Shown: one piece after another, positions 15,300-25,058 of the stretch
Layout: each line of letters opens with the position of its first letter
How positions within the stretch are numbered: position 1 is the stretch's first letter
Assembly: GCA_937958045.1 (NCBI GenBank)
Contig: CALFXL010000016.1
Span: 1-37,383 of the forward strand
Length of the DNA stretch: 37,383 nucleotides
Source of the DNA: an uncultured Opitutaceae bacterium
Lineage (GTDB): Bacteria > Verrucomicrobiota > Verrucomicrobiia > Opitutales > Opitutaceae
Reading direction: 5' to 3'
Translations under genes and position numbers: made by a program
The notes under the pieces: model-generated
What the model was told of the DNA's origin: nothing
Databases searched by the model: none
Seen by the model: only the letters and a program-made list of their open reading frames with translations

Positions 15300-17261
15300 T
15301 CAGGAGGCGTCGGAAGGCTGCTCCTGGGCAGGTTGTTCCGGCGCGGGCGCTTCGGGCGGGCCGGGATCGCGCGCGCCGTAGGTGAGCAGAAAGAGAGCGT
15401 CGAGGAGCGGTTGTTCGATCTCGAAGACGACGTTGCCGAAACCGGCGAGCTGGAAGTCGCCGCCGATGCGATCGCTCAACAGAAGCGTGCTGGTGGCGGG
15501 GCCGCCGCCGGCGGAAGCGAGCGCGGCTTCGAGGCGGTATTTCCATGGACGCTCTTCGCCTGAAATCGTGACCGTGTTCTGAACTTCGCCGGCGACAAAA
15601 GCCTTTGCCCGCAACGTGCGGAAATGGCCGACCAGTGTGGAGACCATCTCGGGGTCGTGTTGCGAAGCGTCGGGAACAGGGATCGGCGTTTCGAAGATGA
15701 CCTCGCCGGAGGCGAGATCGGTGAGGCGGAGATGCGTGATCGATGTGGATTCCGGGAGTTCACGCACGAGTCGCTGGCGATAATGAAGCGGCGACACCGG
15801 AATCTCGTTCAGGATGTCGTCGGAGATGCGGTAGATGTATTCCTGATGCGCGAATTTGGCGTAGTTGTGGCGGTCCTGACTGGTGCCGATCAACAAACGC
15901 ACCGGGGCAGGCGAGCCGGTGGTGGTGAACGTGAGGGTGCGCGCGGGCACGTTGAAGCCGAAAGCTTCCTTCTGGGCTTCGGAGGCGACATCGATGAACT
16001 CTTCCGCGGAAAGGCGCAGCAACGTGGTGACGAGACGCTCGACGAGCGCGCGTTCGGCCGGTTCGGAAACGGGCGGTTGGTCGGGACTGCGGCGGACGAC
16101 CTGCCAGTCGTTGCTGGCGGAGGATTCGAGACGCTGGAGAATGGTTTCCTCGCGCGACTGGGCGGGCGTGATCGCGATGGACGAAAGCGTGGTGGGATCG
16201 AGATCGAGGATCTGTTTTTCGCGCAGCGCGAGTTGGGCGTTGAGCAAAGTGTCTTTGAGGAACGCGTCCGGCACGGAGACGGTGAACAAGGTGGCTTCAC
16301 CGGAGGACTCGATTTCGTCGGCTTCCATCAACGCGTAATAGAGCGTCGAAGGCTCGGGCGGATCGTCGGTCGCAGACGTCGCCGCGGAGGCTTCCGCTTC
16401 GGGCGGCCGCGGCGCGGGCGGACCGAGGAGAAGCGTTTCACGGCGATTGGTGCCCTCGATGGTGATGCGAAGCGGAGGGTTCGCGAGCGCGGCACGGGCG
16501 GAGGCGCCTTCGCTGTCGGGCACGAAACTGTGCACATGGAGCGCGCGCAGACGGCTGAGCGCGAGTTCGGTGAGGAGTTTGTTGGCGCGTACCTGGCTGA
16601 TGCTCAGACCTTCGATGTACCAGCGATTGCCCTCGCTGCGGACGCGGATGCGGCTGCCGTTTGCGGGCTCGAGATTGAGCGAACGGGCCTCGTGCGCGGG
16701 AATGGTGAACAACTCGTCGGAGCGCAGTGCTTGGAGCGGACGCGCGAGATTTTCGGCGAGGCTGCGCGGCACGACGTGGATGTATTTGCCGTCGGGCGAA
16801 AGGATGTAGAGCCGGTTGTTGACCTGGGTGGCGGAGCCGATGCGCAACGTAATGGGCTCGGGAGCTGGCGCGCCGGGCGTGGCGGCGCCGGTGATGGTGA
16901 GCGTGAGCGGCGGATCGTCGAGGCCGTACTCGGCCAGCGTGCGACCGGTCGCGAGGATTTCTTCGACGGTGAACGTGCCGAGCGAACGCAGGAGAAGGAG
17001 TTCGTTGAGGATGCTGCGAATGGCGAATTCCTGCGCGGGCCAGGCGACGGGACGCGTGAGAAACCATTTGGAGCCGCGACGCTCGAGCTGGATGGTGGGG
17101 GCGTTGCGATTGACGATGGTGAGCGTCTGGATGTTGGCCGCTTCGGGGCCGAGCACGCGCGTCTGATCGGGCACGAGGGTGTGATCTTCGCGTACGAAGA
17201 AGATGTAGTAGAACAGTGCGACGTTCAGGAAGATGAGGACGAGCGTGACTTTGGTGCGCAC
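15300..17261 (-). CDS. DUF4340 domain-containing protein
   Basis: 653 residues starting at GTG. One N-terminal membrane segment (about 4-22, VTLVLIFLNVALFYYIFFV) and a periplasmic body. The N-terminal part has the DUF4340 pattern: IQTLTIVNRNAPTIQLERRGSKWFLTRPVAWPAQ, then LLRSLGTFTVEE..., AEYGLDDPPLTLTI and LRIGSATQVNNRLYI. The pattern recurs around residues 370-480 (WQVVRRSPDQPPVSEPAERALVERLVTTLL, FGFNVPARTLTFTT). The C-terminus is Pro/Glu/Ala-rich. DUF4340 genes are commonly found next to GldG-type ABC genes, as here (51 bp after gldG), but the function is unknown. It probably forms the extracytoplasmic part of that transporter complex. Confidence 0.9.
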   Translation of the reverse strand: MRTKVTLVLIFLNVALFYYIFFVREDHTLVPDQTRVLGPEAANIQTLTIVNRNAPTIQLERRGSKWFLTRPVAWPAQEFAIRSILNELLLLRSLGTFTVEEILATGRTLAEYGLDDPPLTLTITGAATPGAPAPEPITLRIGSATQVNNRLYILSPDGKYIHVVPRSLAENLARPLQALRSDELFTIPAHEARSLNLEPANGSRIRVRSEGNRWYIEGLSISQVRANKLLTELALSRLRALHVHSFVPDSEGASARAALANPPLRITIEGTNRRETLLLGPPAPRPPEAEASAATSATDDPPEPSTLYYALMEADEIESSGEATLFTVSVPDAFLKDTLLNAQLALREKQILDLDPTTLSSIAITPAQSREETILQRLESSASNDWQVVRRSPDQPPVSEPAERALVERLVTTLLRLSAEEFIDVASEAQKEAFGFNVPARTLTFTTTGSPAPVRLLIGTSQDRHNYAKFAHQEYIYRISDDILNEIPVSPLHYRQRLVRELPESTSITHLRLTDLASGEVIFETPIPVPDASQHDPEMVSTLVGHFRTLRAKAFVAGEVQNTVTISGEERPWKYRLEAALASAGGGPATSTLLLSDRIGGDFQLAGFGNVVFEIEQPLLDALFLLTYGARDPGPPEAPAPEQPAQEQPSDAS

Positions 17262-17312
17262 GGCGGAGGCAAAAGTTGAGAGTTGTGGAAAGTGTCGAGG
17301 GGCGAACGGGAA

Positions 17313-18794
17313 TCAGCGGCGACGCGTCCAATAAACGAGCAGGCCGAGGAGAGCGACGGCGGCGGGCAGTCCGAAGAGCAGACTGTAACGCAGACGCTGA
17401 AGCTCCTGACGCGTGAGCGAGAGTTGGAATTTATCGATTTTGCGCGGAGGGATATTGAGCTCGGTGTCGCGCTCGACGAGCCAGCGCAGCGCGGAGAAAA
17501 AGAGCGTGGGATTGCCGCGATCGGCGAAGCGTTCGTTGCGCACGAAATCGGCGGAGCCGAAAACGACGAGACGTCCGACGGGAATGGAGAAAGGCAGGTC
17601 GTCTTTTGCGGCGAGACGCTCGGCGGCTGAGGCGAGCGGAAGCGGTTCGCGCGAGCCGAAGAGATCGGCGCCGGGCGTGTAGGTGCGGTCGCGGCGCGCG
17701 TAGTCGCGTTCGCCCCACGCGGTGAGCGAGGCGCCGATCAAGCGATGCACGGTGCGGCTGGGATCGGGGATGGCACCGGGATTGGGGCGTACCGTGCGCG
17801 CGGCGTCGAAGTGCACGGGTTGGTTCGTGTCGATGAGCAGCTGGGTGACCGGATGCGGCCAATAATTGCCGAGGATGAGACCGCCGGTGTTGCTGACGGA
17901 CGTGGCGTCGTTGTCGAAAACCCAGACGTTATCGGCGACAATGCCCCAATCGTAGAGCAAGTCGTCGAGGCCGGTTTCGGCCAGGCCGGGACTGATGAGC
18001 AGCATGAGGCGCCCGGCGTTGTCGCTGAGGTATTGGCGGAGCAACTCCTGTTCGACGGAGTCGTAGCGGCTGGTCGCGCCGACGGAGATGATCAAGGCGG
18101 CGTCTTTCGGGATCTGGCGTTCGCGGGCGAGATCGAGCGTGCCGAGGGCGAAATTACGCGCGAGCAAGTTGTCGCGGAGCTCGGAGAGACCGAGGCGTTT
18201 GGAGTCGTTGTTGAGCTCCGCCTCGCCGTGGCCGACGAGGAAATAGATTTTTTTCTGCTCGGCGTTGGTGACGTCGAGGATGGCGGCGGTGAAGACTTGT
18301 TCGCCGAGGAAGGCGTCGCGCTGGCCGTCTTTGTAGCTGTAGAGCTCGCCGCGCGTGACGGTGCGCGAACGGTCGCCGCTGAGGAACATGACGGCGTTTT
18401 CGCTGAGACCGTATTCGCGCGCTTCGGCGGGGTTGAGCAACGGGTCGATGTTTTCGACGGTGATGCGCGTGCGCGGCAGCTTTTCGGTGGCGTAAACGTA
18501 TTCGCGGAGGAGGTCGCTGACGTCGGCGTAGATTTGTTCGAGTTCCGGATCGTCGGCGGATGTTTTGGGAATGGTGACGATGACGCGGACCGGCTGCGTG
18601 AGATGCTTGAGATAGGCGTCGGTTTCGGCGGAGAGTGAGTATTTGCGCAGACGCGTGAGGTCGACGCGGCCCCAGTTGGATTTATGCGCGAGGTAGTTGA
18701 GTCCGCCGAAGAGCGAGAGAAAGAGAAAAGCCTGGAGGACGAGGTTGGTGGTGCGGAGCCAGCGGGCGGCGCGGAAGCTGGTGGGGGACGACAT
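17313..18794 (-). CDS. gldG: GldG-like ABC transporter auxiliary protein
   Basis: 493 residues. An N-terminal membrane segment (about 18-35, NLVLQAFLFLSLFGGLNYLA), a large extracytoplasmic region and a C-terminal membrane segment (about 470-490) before WTRRR. The body has GldG/ABC_transp_aux features: DLTRLRKYSLSAETDAYLKHL, PVRVIVTIPKT, NAVMFLSGDRSRTVTRGELY, IYFLVGHGEAELNN and LLRQYLSDNAGRLMLLISPGL. In gliding Bacteroidota GldG works with GldA and GldF; in other phyla the family occurs in non-gliding cells with unknown cargo. It starts 15 bp after gldF ends and so is almost certainly co-translated with it. The symbol marks family resemblance, not a gliding role. Confidence 0.88.
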   Translation of the reverse strand: MSSPTSFRAARWLRTTNLVLQAFLFLSLFGGLNYLAHKSNWGRVDLTRLRKYSLSAETDAYLKHLTQPVRVIVTIPKTSADDPELEQIYADVSDLLREYVYATEKLPRTRITVENIDPLLNPAEAREYGLSENAVMFLSGDRSRTVTRGELYSYKDGQRDAFLGEQVFTAAILDVTNAEQKKIYFLVGHGEAELNNDSKRLGLSELRDNLLARNFALGTLDLARERQIPKDAALIISVGATSRYDSVEQELLRQYLSDNAGRLMLLISPGLAETGLDDLLYDWGIVADNVWVFDNDATSVSNTGGLILGNYWPHPVTQLLIDTNQPVHFDAARTVRPNPGAIPDPSRTVHRLIGASLTAWGERDYARRDRTYTPGADLFGSREPLPLASAAERLAAKDDLPFSIPVGRLVVFGSADFVRNERFADRGNPTLFFSALRWLVERDTELNIPPRKIDKFQLSLTRQELQRLRYSLLFGLPAAVALLGLLVYWTRRR

Positions 18795-18809
18795 GGCGGA
18801 GCGCGGAGA

Positions 18810-19562
18810 TTAGCTGTGGAGGAGCTTCGCCTCGACACCGAAGATGCTGAAGATGAGGCAGAGCACGGAGCCGCTGAGGTAGAAAAGAAGTTGGCGGGCA
18901 TCGACGATGCCGCGGCTGAAATCGCCGAGGTGTTGGAGCACTTGGGCGTTTTCGAGCGTGAGTTTCAGCGGTGCCATGCTCGGGTGATTGAGGATCTGCA
19001 GATCGCGCGCGAAGTACGTGCCGAGCAGCAAAGCGAAGAGCAGCGTGAAACTGAGGATGCCGGCCACCGCCTGATTGCGCGAGAGCGAGCTGGCGAAGAT
19101 GCCGATCGCGATGAAGAAAAGGCCGGAGATCGCGATGAAGAGATAACCGCCGATCAACGGTCCCGTGTCGAAATCGCCTGCGAAGCGCCGCAGCAAATAA
19201 AAGAAACCGCCGGTCGAAGCCCAGAGCAGTCCGTAGAGGAAGTAGGCCGCACCGAATTTTCCGAGAACGACCTCGAAGGTCGTCACGGGCGTGGTGAGCA
19301 GCGTCTCCATGGTGCCGTTTCGGCGTTCTTCCGAGATGCTCTTCATCGTGAGCAACGGGACCATGAAGAGCACCGGAACCGGGAAGATATTAAAGAAGGC
19401 GGCTGCGGGAGAAATCTCGACGGGACCGCGGCTATATTCCTCGAGCATCGCGGTGAACATCAGTCCCATCACGATGAGGAAGAGCACCCCGGCGATGTAC
19501 GTGCTCGGGCTGACCAGCAGCATCCGGATCTCGTGACTGAGGATGGTGAAGAAATGGCGCAT
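18810..19562 (-). CDS. gldF: GldF-like ABC transporter permease
   Basis: 250 residues, about six membrane helices. It begins MRHFFTILSHEIRMLLVSPSTYIAGVLFLIVMG, a typical ABC-2 permease N-terminus, and contains the EERRNGTMETLLTTPVT loop characteristic of ABC-2/GldF permeases. It forms the membrane pore for the GldA ATPase. The ATG at 19562 was chosen because the in-frame extension to 19649 is translated repeat sequence. The 193-bp gap to gldA carries the 7-bp-period repeat and is unusually long for subunits of one transporter. Confidence 0.92.
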   Translation of the reverse strand: MRHFFTILSHEIRMLLVSPSTYIAGVLFLIVMGLMFTAMLEEYSRGPVEISPAAAFFNIFPVPVLFMVPLLTMKSISEERRNGTMETLLTTPVTTFEVVLGKFGAAYFLYGLLWASTGGFFYLLRRFAGDFDTGPLIGGYLFIAISGLFFIAIGIFASSLSRNQAVAGILSFTLLFALLLGTYFARDLQILNHPSMAPLKLTLENAQVLQHLGDFSRGIVDARQLLFYLSGSVLCLIFSIFGVEAKLLHS

Positions 19563-19571
19563 GAGGAAATC

Positions 19572-19672
19572 CGAAGATCGAATGACGAAGATCGAAGGTG
19601 TGGTGCGTGAGCTGGGAAGAGTGATTAGTGGGCGCTGATCAGTGGCCAATGACGAGCGACCAGTGATTGGCC
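19572..19672. repeat. Degenerate 7-bp-period repeat (copy 3)
   Basis: Between gldA and gldF. The left part is a 14-bp (2 x 7) direct repeat containing GAAGATCGAA at 19573-19582 and 19587-19596. The right part (19617-19672) reads as eight 7-base words without a slip, for example ATTAGTG, ATCAGTG, GCCAATG and ACCAGTG. It also contains a 7-bp inverted repeat, GGCCAAT (19644-19650) and ATTGGCC (19666-19672). Related to the copies at 1416 and 3094. Confidence 0.65.
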
Positions 19673-19755
19673 GCGGACGGCGAGGTGCGGGGCGGCGAAA
19701 AGGGGAGCATGCGGAGAGAAGTTTTCCCAGTGGTCATGGCGTCAATGGACATCGG

Positions 19756-20754
<999 letters not shown>

Positions 20755-20855
20755 GGAAAGCGTGGACGATTAATCCATGCGAATTCTGACGGATGAAAAG
20801 CTCTGAAATGGATGAAGATGACGGTCGTGGAGGATCGTCATGAGCGGATCGCGTC

Positions 20856-21629
20856 TCAGAAATTAAGTTCCCAGGCCGCCGCGAGGCCGCGGAGAGTGAT
20901 GTCGGGAACGACTTCGAAGGGCGTTCGCAAGGTCTGGCGGAGCAGATCCGCCGAGCCTCCCGTGGCGATGATGCGAGAGGGCGGTTCGCCGCGCGCGGCG
21001 AGTTCTTGCAGCACGCGATCGAGCAGCGCCTGGATCATGCCGCCGAAGCCGATCACGGTGCCGATGCGCATCGCTTCGACCGTGGATTGACCGATCGCGC
21101 GGTCGATCTGGATGGATTCGTCGAGGCGGGGCAGCAGTGCGGTTTGTTCGTGCAAATAACGACGCATGATCTCGACGCCGGGAGCGATGATGCCGCCTTC
21201 GTAGCCGCGGGATCGCGTGACGATGTCGAACGTCACGGCCGTGCCCATGTCGATGACGATGGCGGGCGTGCCGAAATGCGCGTGAGCGCCGGCGGCGTTG
21301 GCGAGGCGGTCCTGGCCGATCTCGAACGGACGCGGATAGGCGATGGGCACGCCGAGTTTTTGTTCGTGCGTGAGCTGAAAAACGGAAAGCGCCGTATGGG
21401 AGCGCTCGATCACACGACGGATTTTTTCCGACGCATCGGGGACGACGGAACAGAACGCGATGCCGCGCAAAGACGTGTATTCACGTTGTAAGGACGCGAG
21501 GATCGGCCCGAAACCTTGTTCGGGATGATCGATCTGGCGGGTGGCGGTCTGGCGCTGAAAACGCGCACCGGCGCCGTCGACGATGCCGTAGTGCGTGTGC
21601 GTGTTGCCGATGTCGATGCAGAGCAGCAT
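20856..21629 (-). CDS. coaX: Type III pantothenate kinase
   Basis: 257 residues, normal for CoaX. It phosphorylates pantothenate, the first step of CoA synthesis. Motifs: DIGNTH (6-11, phosphate-binding, catalytic Asp), GQDRLAN (105-111), DMGTAVTFD (127-135), and the glycine-rich GGIIAPG and ATGGSADLL segments of the ASKHA fold. It lies 100 bp downstream of birA and in the same direction, a neighbour pair common in bacteria. Confidence 0.95.
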   Translation of the reverse strand: MLLCIDIGNTHTHYGIVDGAGARFQRQTATRQIDHPEQGFGPILASLQREYTSLRGIAFCSVVPDASEKIRRVIERSHTALSVFQLTHEQKLGVPIAYPRPFEIGQDRLANAAGAHAHFGTPAIVIDMGTAVTFDIVTRSRGYEGGIIAPGVEIMRRYLHEQTALLPRLDESIQIDRAIGQSTVEAMRIGTVIGFGGMIQALLDRVLQELAARGEPPSRIIATGGSADLLRQTLRTPFEVVPDITLRGLAAAWELNF

Positions 21630-21729
21630 GGAAGTGCGCTGTCATCGAAGCCCAGCCAGGCGTCGACGCAATGACCTAATACCGCGCTGACGCGAAACGT
21701 GCGCCGGGTGCGGTCGCTGGTGCGGCGAA

Positions 21730-22725
21730 TCAGCGGTCGTTTTTCGCGATGGTGACTTCGCCTGCGCGGAAACGTTCGGTGCGACCTTGATCGGTGCGGA
21801 TGATGAGCGACCCTTCGTCGTCGATGCCCGCGGCGGTGCCAGAGATGGTTTCCTGGCCGTGTTGGAGCTGAATGGGTTGGCCTTTGAGGACATCCAGCGG
21901 GTGCCAGCGCTCGGCGAAGTTCTTCAAGTACGCGCCGGAGACGAATTGCTCATAAGCATCGAGCACGCGACCGATGAGCGCCGCGGTGAATTTATTAATA
22001 TCGAGCGGCGCGCGGGTCTGCTCGCTGAGCGAAGTGGCGCGATTTTGCAGCGCGTCGGGCCAGCTGTGGGCCGGGCTGTTGAGATTGAGGCCGAGACCGA
22101 AGACGAGATCGCGGATCTGGTCGGCGTCCATGCGGGCTTCGGTGAGGATGCCGCCGGCTTTGCGACCGTCGAAAAGGATGTCGTTGGGCCATTTCAGGCG
22201 CGGGCTGGTGCGGGTGAAATTGGCGATGAGTTCGCAGATGTTCACGCCCATCCACAGCGTGAAGGTCTGCATGCGGGCGGGCTCGAGCTGCGGGCGGAAC
22301 GCGAAGCTGATGTAGAGATTGCCGTTGTCCTCGCTGTGCCACACGCGACCGAAGCGCCCGCGTCCGCGTGTTTGTTTTTTGGATACGACCACGAAAGGCG
22401 CTTCGCGGCCGGCGGCGAGCTGGCGTGCGGCCTCGTCGTTGGTGCTGTCGGTGCTCTCGTGATAATCGAGTCCGAACTGGATCTTGCGCGAAGCGAGGTG
22501 CGCGCGGACGAGATCGGGATAAATGGAATCGGGTCGTTTGGTGAGGCGATAACCGCGCGCGCGGATGGCTTCGAACTCGAAGCCGTGGCTGCGCATTTTT
22601 TCCATGTGCTGCCAGACGGCCACGCGACTCATGCCTAGCGAGCGTGCGAGCACGCTGCCGGAAACGAAGCCGTTTTCTTTCTCAATAAGGGCGCGAAGGA
22701 TGGTGGTCTCGGTGCTACTGGACAT
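21730..22725 (-). CDS. birA: Bifunctional biotin-protein ligase / biotin operon repressor
   Basis: 331 residues. An N-terminal winged helix-turn-helix (about 5-60, VSGSVLARSLGMSRVAVWQHMEKMRSHG); the ligase core with ESTDSTNDEA, GRGRFGR (121-127, biotinyl-AMP loop), KWPND (178-182) and GRKAGGILTE; and a C-terminal SH3-like domain (about 285-331). It attaches biotin to acyl-carrier lysines and, given the intact HTH, should also repress biotin genes; none are in the window. ATG 22725 was chosen because the extension upstream is not family-like. The upstream spacer carries a 9-bp direct repeat, GGAATGGCT twice at 22745-22762. Confidence 0.95.
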   Translation of the reverse strand: MSSSTETTILRALIEKENGFVSGSVLARSLGMSRVAVWQHMEKMRSHGFEFEAIRARGYRLTKRPDSIYPDLVRAHLASRKIQFGLDYHESTDSTNDEAARQLAAGREAPFVVVSKKQTRGRGRFGRVWHSEDNGNLYISFAFRPQLEPARMQTFTLWMGVNICELIANFTRTSPRLKWPNDILFDGRKAGGILTEARMDADQIRDLVFGLGLNLNSPAHSWPDALQNRATSLSEQTRAPLDINKFTAALIGRVLDAYEQFVSGAYLKNFAERWHPLDVLKGQPIQLQHGQETISGTAAGIDDEGSLIIRTDQGRTERFRAGEVTIAKNDR

Positions 22726-22813
22726 CTGGCGAGTGCTGATCGTGGGAATGGCTGGAATGGCTAACAAGGTTCCACGCCTGACGCCGCTACAGCACAATGG
22801 ATGCTCGCTGTTT

Positions 22814-23755
22814 TTATTTTTTCCAATCGAGGCCGATATCCACCCAAATACTTTGGTGCACCAGCGCGCCGGTGGAGACGAAGTCGAGCCCGATGCCGGC
22901 GAGTTTGGGCAAGGTTTTCAGCGTGATGCCTCCGCTCGCCTCGGTGAACGCGCGACCGCCGATGAGATCGACGGCTTTGCGAAGCTGAGCAGGCGTGAAG
23001 TTGTCGAGCAGGATCACGTCCGCTCCGGCGGCGAGCACGGGCGCGATTTGGTCGATGTGATCGACTTCGACTTCCACGGGAAGATCGGGCGCGGCTTTTT
23101 TCGCGCGCGTCACGGCGCCGGCGAGATCGTCGAGCGAGCCGAGGAGAGCGAGGTGATTGTCTTTCAACATCACGCGGTCGAAAAGACCGAGGCGGTGATT
23201 CCATCCGCCGCCGCACGCCACGGCGTATTTCTCGAGCATGCGCCAGCCGGGCGTGGTTTTGCGTGTATCCAATAAACGGGTACGCGACGAGCCGAGCGCA
23301 TCGACGTAACGGTGCGTCTGCGTGGCGATGCCGCTGAGGCGCTGGACGAAATTGAGTGCGACGCGCTCCGCCGTGAGGAGGACGCGCGGATCGCCGGTGA
23401 GCGTGGCGAGCACATCGCCGCGATCGAGACTGGCGCCGTCGCGGGCGCGGAGTTGCACCGTCGCGCCACCGCCATATGCGGAAACGATCAGCGACAACAA
23501 GGGCAGACCGCACACGATGATGGGCTCGCGTGCGACGAGATCGGCGGAGCTTTGGCGGACGGATGCCGAGAGACTGCCGGTGGAACGATCGCCGGTTGTT
23601 CGCGGACGGCGACGCAGGCCGAGTCCGGCGAGGTCTTCATCGCGCGCCGTTTCGATCAAACGTCGCAGGTACGCGACATCGAGCTCGTCCCAGGCGAGGC
23701 GTTTGATGAGCGCGTCGGAAAGTGCAGTTCGCGGATGGGCGGACATGTCATCCAT
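22814..23755 (-). CDS. nadC: Nicotinate-nucleotide pyrophosphorylase (quinolinate phosphoribosyltransferase)
   Basis: 313 residues. It converts quinolinate and PRPP to nicotinate mononucleotide in de novo NAD synthesis. Signatures: RVALNFVQRLSGIAT, LDTRKTTPGWRMLEKYAVACGGGWNHR (quinolinate/PRPP-binding Lys and Arg), MLKDNHL, VEVEVDHIDQ, ILLDNF and EASGGI. A GTG at 23761 and ATGs at 23755 and 23746 are all possible starts; 23755 was chosen without ribosome-site support. nadA and nadB are not in the window. Confidence 0.95.
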   Translation of the reverse strand: MDDMSAHPRTALSDALIKRLAWDELDVAYLRRLIETARDEDLAGLGLRRRPRTTGDRSTGSLSASVRQSSADLVAREPIIVCGLPLLSLIVSAYGGGATVQLRARDGASLDRGDVLATLTGDPRVLLTAERVALNFVQRLSGIATQTHRYVDALGSSRTRLLDTRKTTPGWRMLEKYAVACGGGWNHRLGLFDRVMLKDNHLALLGSLDDLAGAVTRAKKAAPDLPVEVEVDHIDQIAPVLAAGADVILLDNFTPAQLRKAVDLIGGRAFTEASGGITLKTLPKLAGIGLDFVSTGALVHQSIWVDIGLDWKK

Positions 23756-23816
23756 CGACACAGCAACCGGGGGGAAAGTCGAACGGGTTTTCCGTCTTCG
23801 CGGATGTCGTCTGACC

Positions 23817-25010
23817 TCAAGTCTGGCGAGGCGGCAAAGCGCGCGCGGATGCGGCTGAAGGCGGCGGGGCGAAGTACTTTTTCTTCAACAGCAACCACGC
23901 GGTCACGAAGAACGCCGTCAGCGGAATCGCGAGGATCATGCCGAGCACGCCGTCGAGAGCGGTGCCCCAGAAGAAGATCGCGAAGATGATGATCACCGGA
24001 TGCAGACCGGTGCGATCGCCCATGATTTTCGGTGTGAGAAACCAGCCCTCGATGTTTTGCACAACCACGTAGACGACGAGCACGAGGATCACGAGTTGGA
24101 TGCCCCCTTCGGGTTGAAGCATCGCGAGCGGAACCGTGATCACCAGACCGATGATCGTGCCGAGGTAAGGCACGATGTTGAGCAGGCCGAGTATGAGCCC
24201 GAGCAACAGTCCGTATTGCAGACCGACGATGGAGAATCCGAGCGCCAGCAAGCAGCCCATGATGAGGCCGATGACGAGTTGGCCGCGGAAGAAGGAAACG
24301 ACGATGCCGATGAACTCGCGGATAAGAAACACGATGTCGTTGCGTGCGTTCTCGGGGAGGAAGGTAAGATTTTCCGGCAGCTTGTGCGTGGGTTCGCCTT
24401 TCGAGAGGAGGAAGAAGAACAGATAAATCGGCACCACGATCGAGTGCGTGACGAAACTCAAGATGGCGAAGAAACCGCCGCCGACCGCTTTGAGCGAAGG
24501 CAGCATCGCGGCGGGGACTTTGCCGGCTTGGTCGCGCAGATTCTCCACGATGCCCGCGATGATGGGCTGCTGCAGGAGCCGCTGCACCATATCGTTCCAC
24601 GACGGGTAGTTGGTTTGTACATACACGACGATGCGTTCCCACGTCGCGGGGAAGTTCGTGATGAAATCGAGCGTTTGCTGGGCGAGTTTTGGAACGACCG
24701 CAAAACACAACATGGCGAGCACGAACAGGAATACGCCGAAGAGCACGATCACTGCGGCGAGACGTTGCCCGCGGAAACGGTATTCGAGACGATCGACCAC
24801 CGGACGCAGAATCAGCGCGGTGATGCCGGCGACGGCGAGCGGCCAGAGCACGTTGGAAAAATACCCCAACAGTCGTCCGAGCAGGAGGCCGATGAAGACC
24901 ACCAGCGCCACCGACATGGCGAGCGAGAAGAAGCTGACGGAGAAGCCGAGCAGCTTGCGTTGTCCCGGCGTCAGGATCGGCGTGGCGTCGTTGTTTTCAG
25001 AAGCGGGCAT
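23817..25010 (-). CDS. AI-2E/PerM-family membrane transporter
   Basis: 397 residues with about eight membrane helices in the AI-2E family layout: two N-terminal hairpins with VLWPLAVAGITALILRPVVDRLEYRF, a soluble helical segment (about 95-195, PKLAQQTLDFITNFPATWERIVVYVQTNYPSW), then the conserved C-terminal block with FFRGQLVIGLIMGCLLALGF, LLNIVPYLGTIIGLV and PKIMGDRTGLHPVIIIFAIFFWGTALDGVLGMILAIPLTAF. Family members export AI-2 or act as Na+/H+ antiporters; the substrate cannot be told here. No luxS is seen nearby. It lies 48 bp after the RND transporter gene and may be read through from it. Confidence 0.93.
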   Translation of the reverse strand: MPASENNDATPILTPGQRKLLGFSVSFFSLAMSVALVVFIGLLLGRLLGYFSNVLWPLAVAGITALILRPVVDRLEYRFRGQRLAAVIVLFGVFLFVLAMLCFAVVPKLAQQTLDFITNFPATWERIVVYVQTNYPSWNDMVQRLLQQPIIAGIVENLRDQAGKVPAAMLPSLKAVGGGFFAILSFVTHSIVVPIYLFFFLLSKGEPTHKLPENLTFLPENARNDIVFLIREFIGIVVSFFRGQLVIGLIMGCLLALGFSIVGLQYGLLLGLILGLLNIVPYLGTIIGLVITVPLAMLQPEGGIQLVILVLVVYVVVQNIEGWFLTPKIMGDRTGLHPVIIIFAIFFWGTALDGVLGMILAIPLTAFFVTAWLLLKKKYFAPPPSAASARALPPRQT

Positions 25011-25058
25011 GTTTGGGGAAAGTTGAGTGGCCGGTCAGACACCGATTTGGGCACATGG

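Noticed and set aside
15624..17279. 551-codon plus-strand open frame opposite DUF4340
   Set aside because: Shadow frame; no recognisable motif, and the DUF4340 frame is strongly supported.
23817..25010. AI-2 quorum-sensing locus
   Set aside because: The family name alone does not show AI-2 transport; no luxS or lsr gene is seen.
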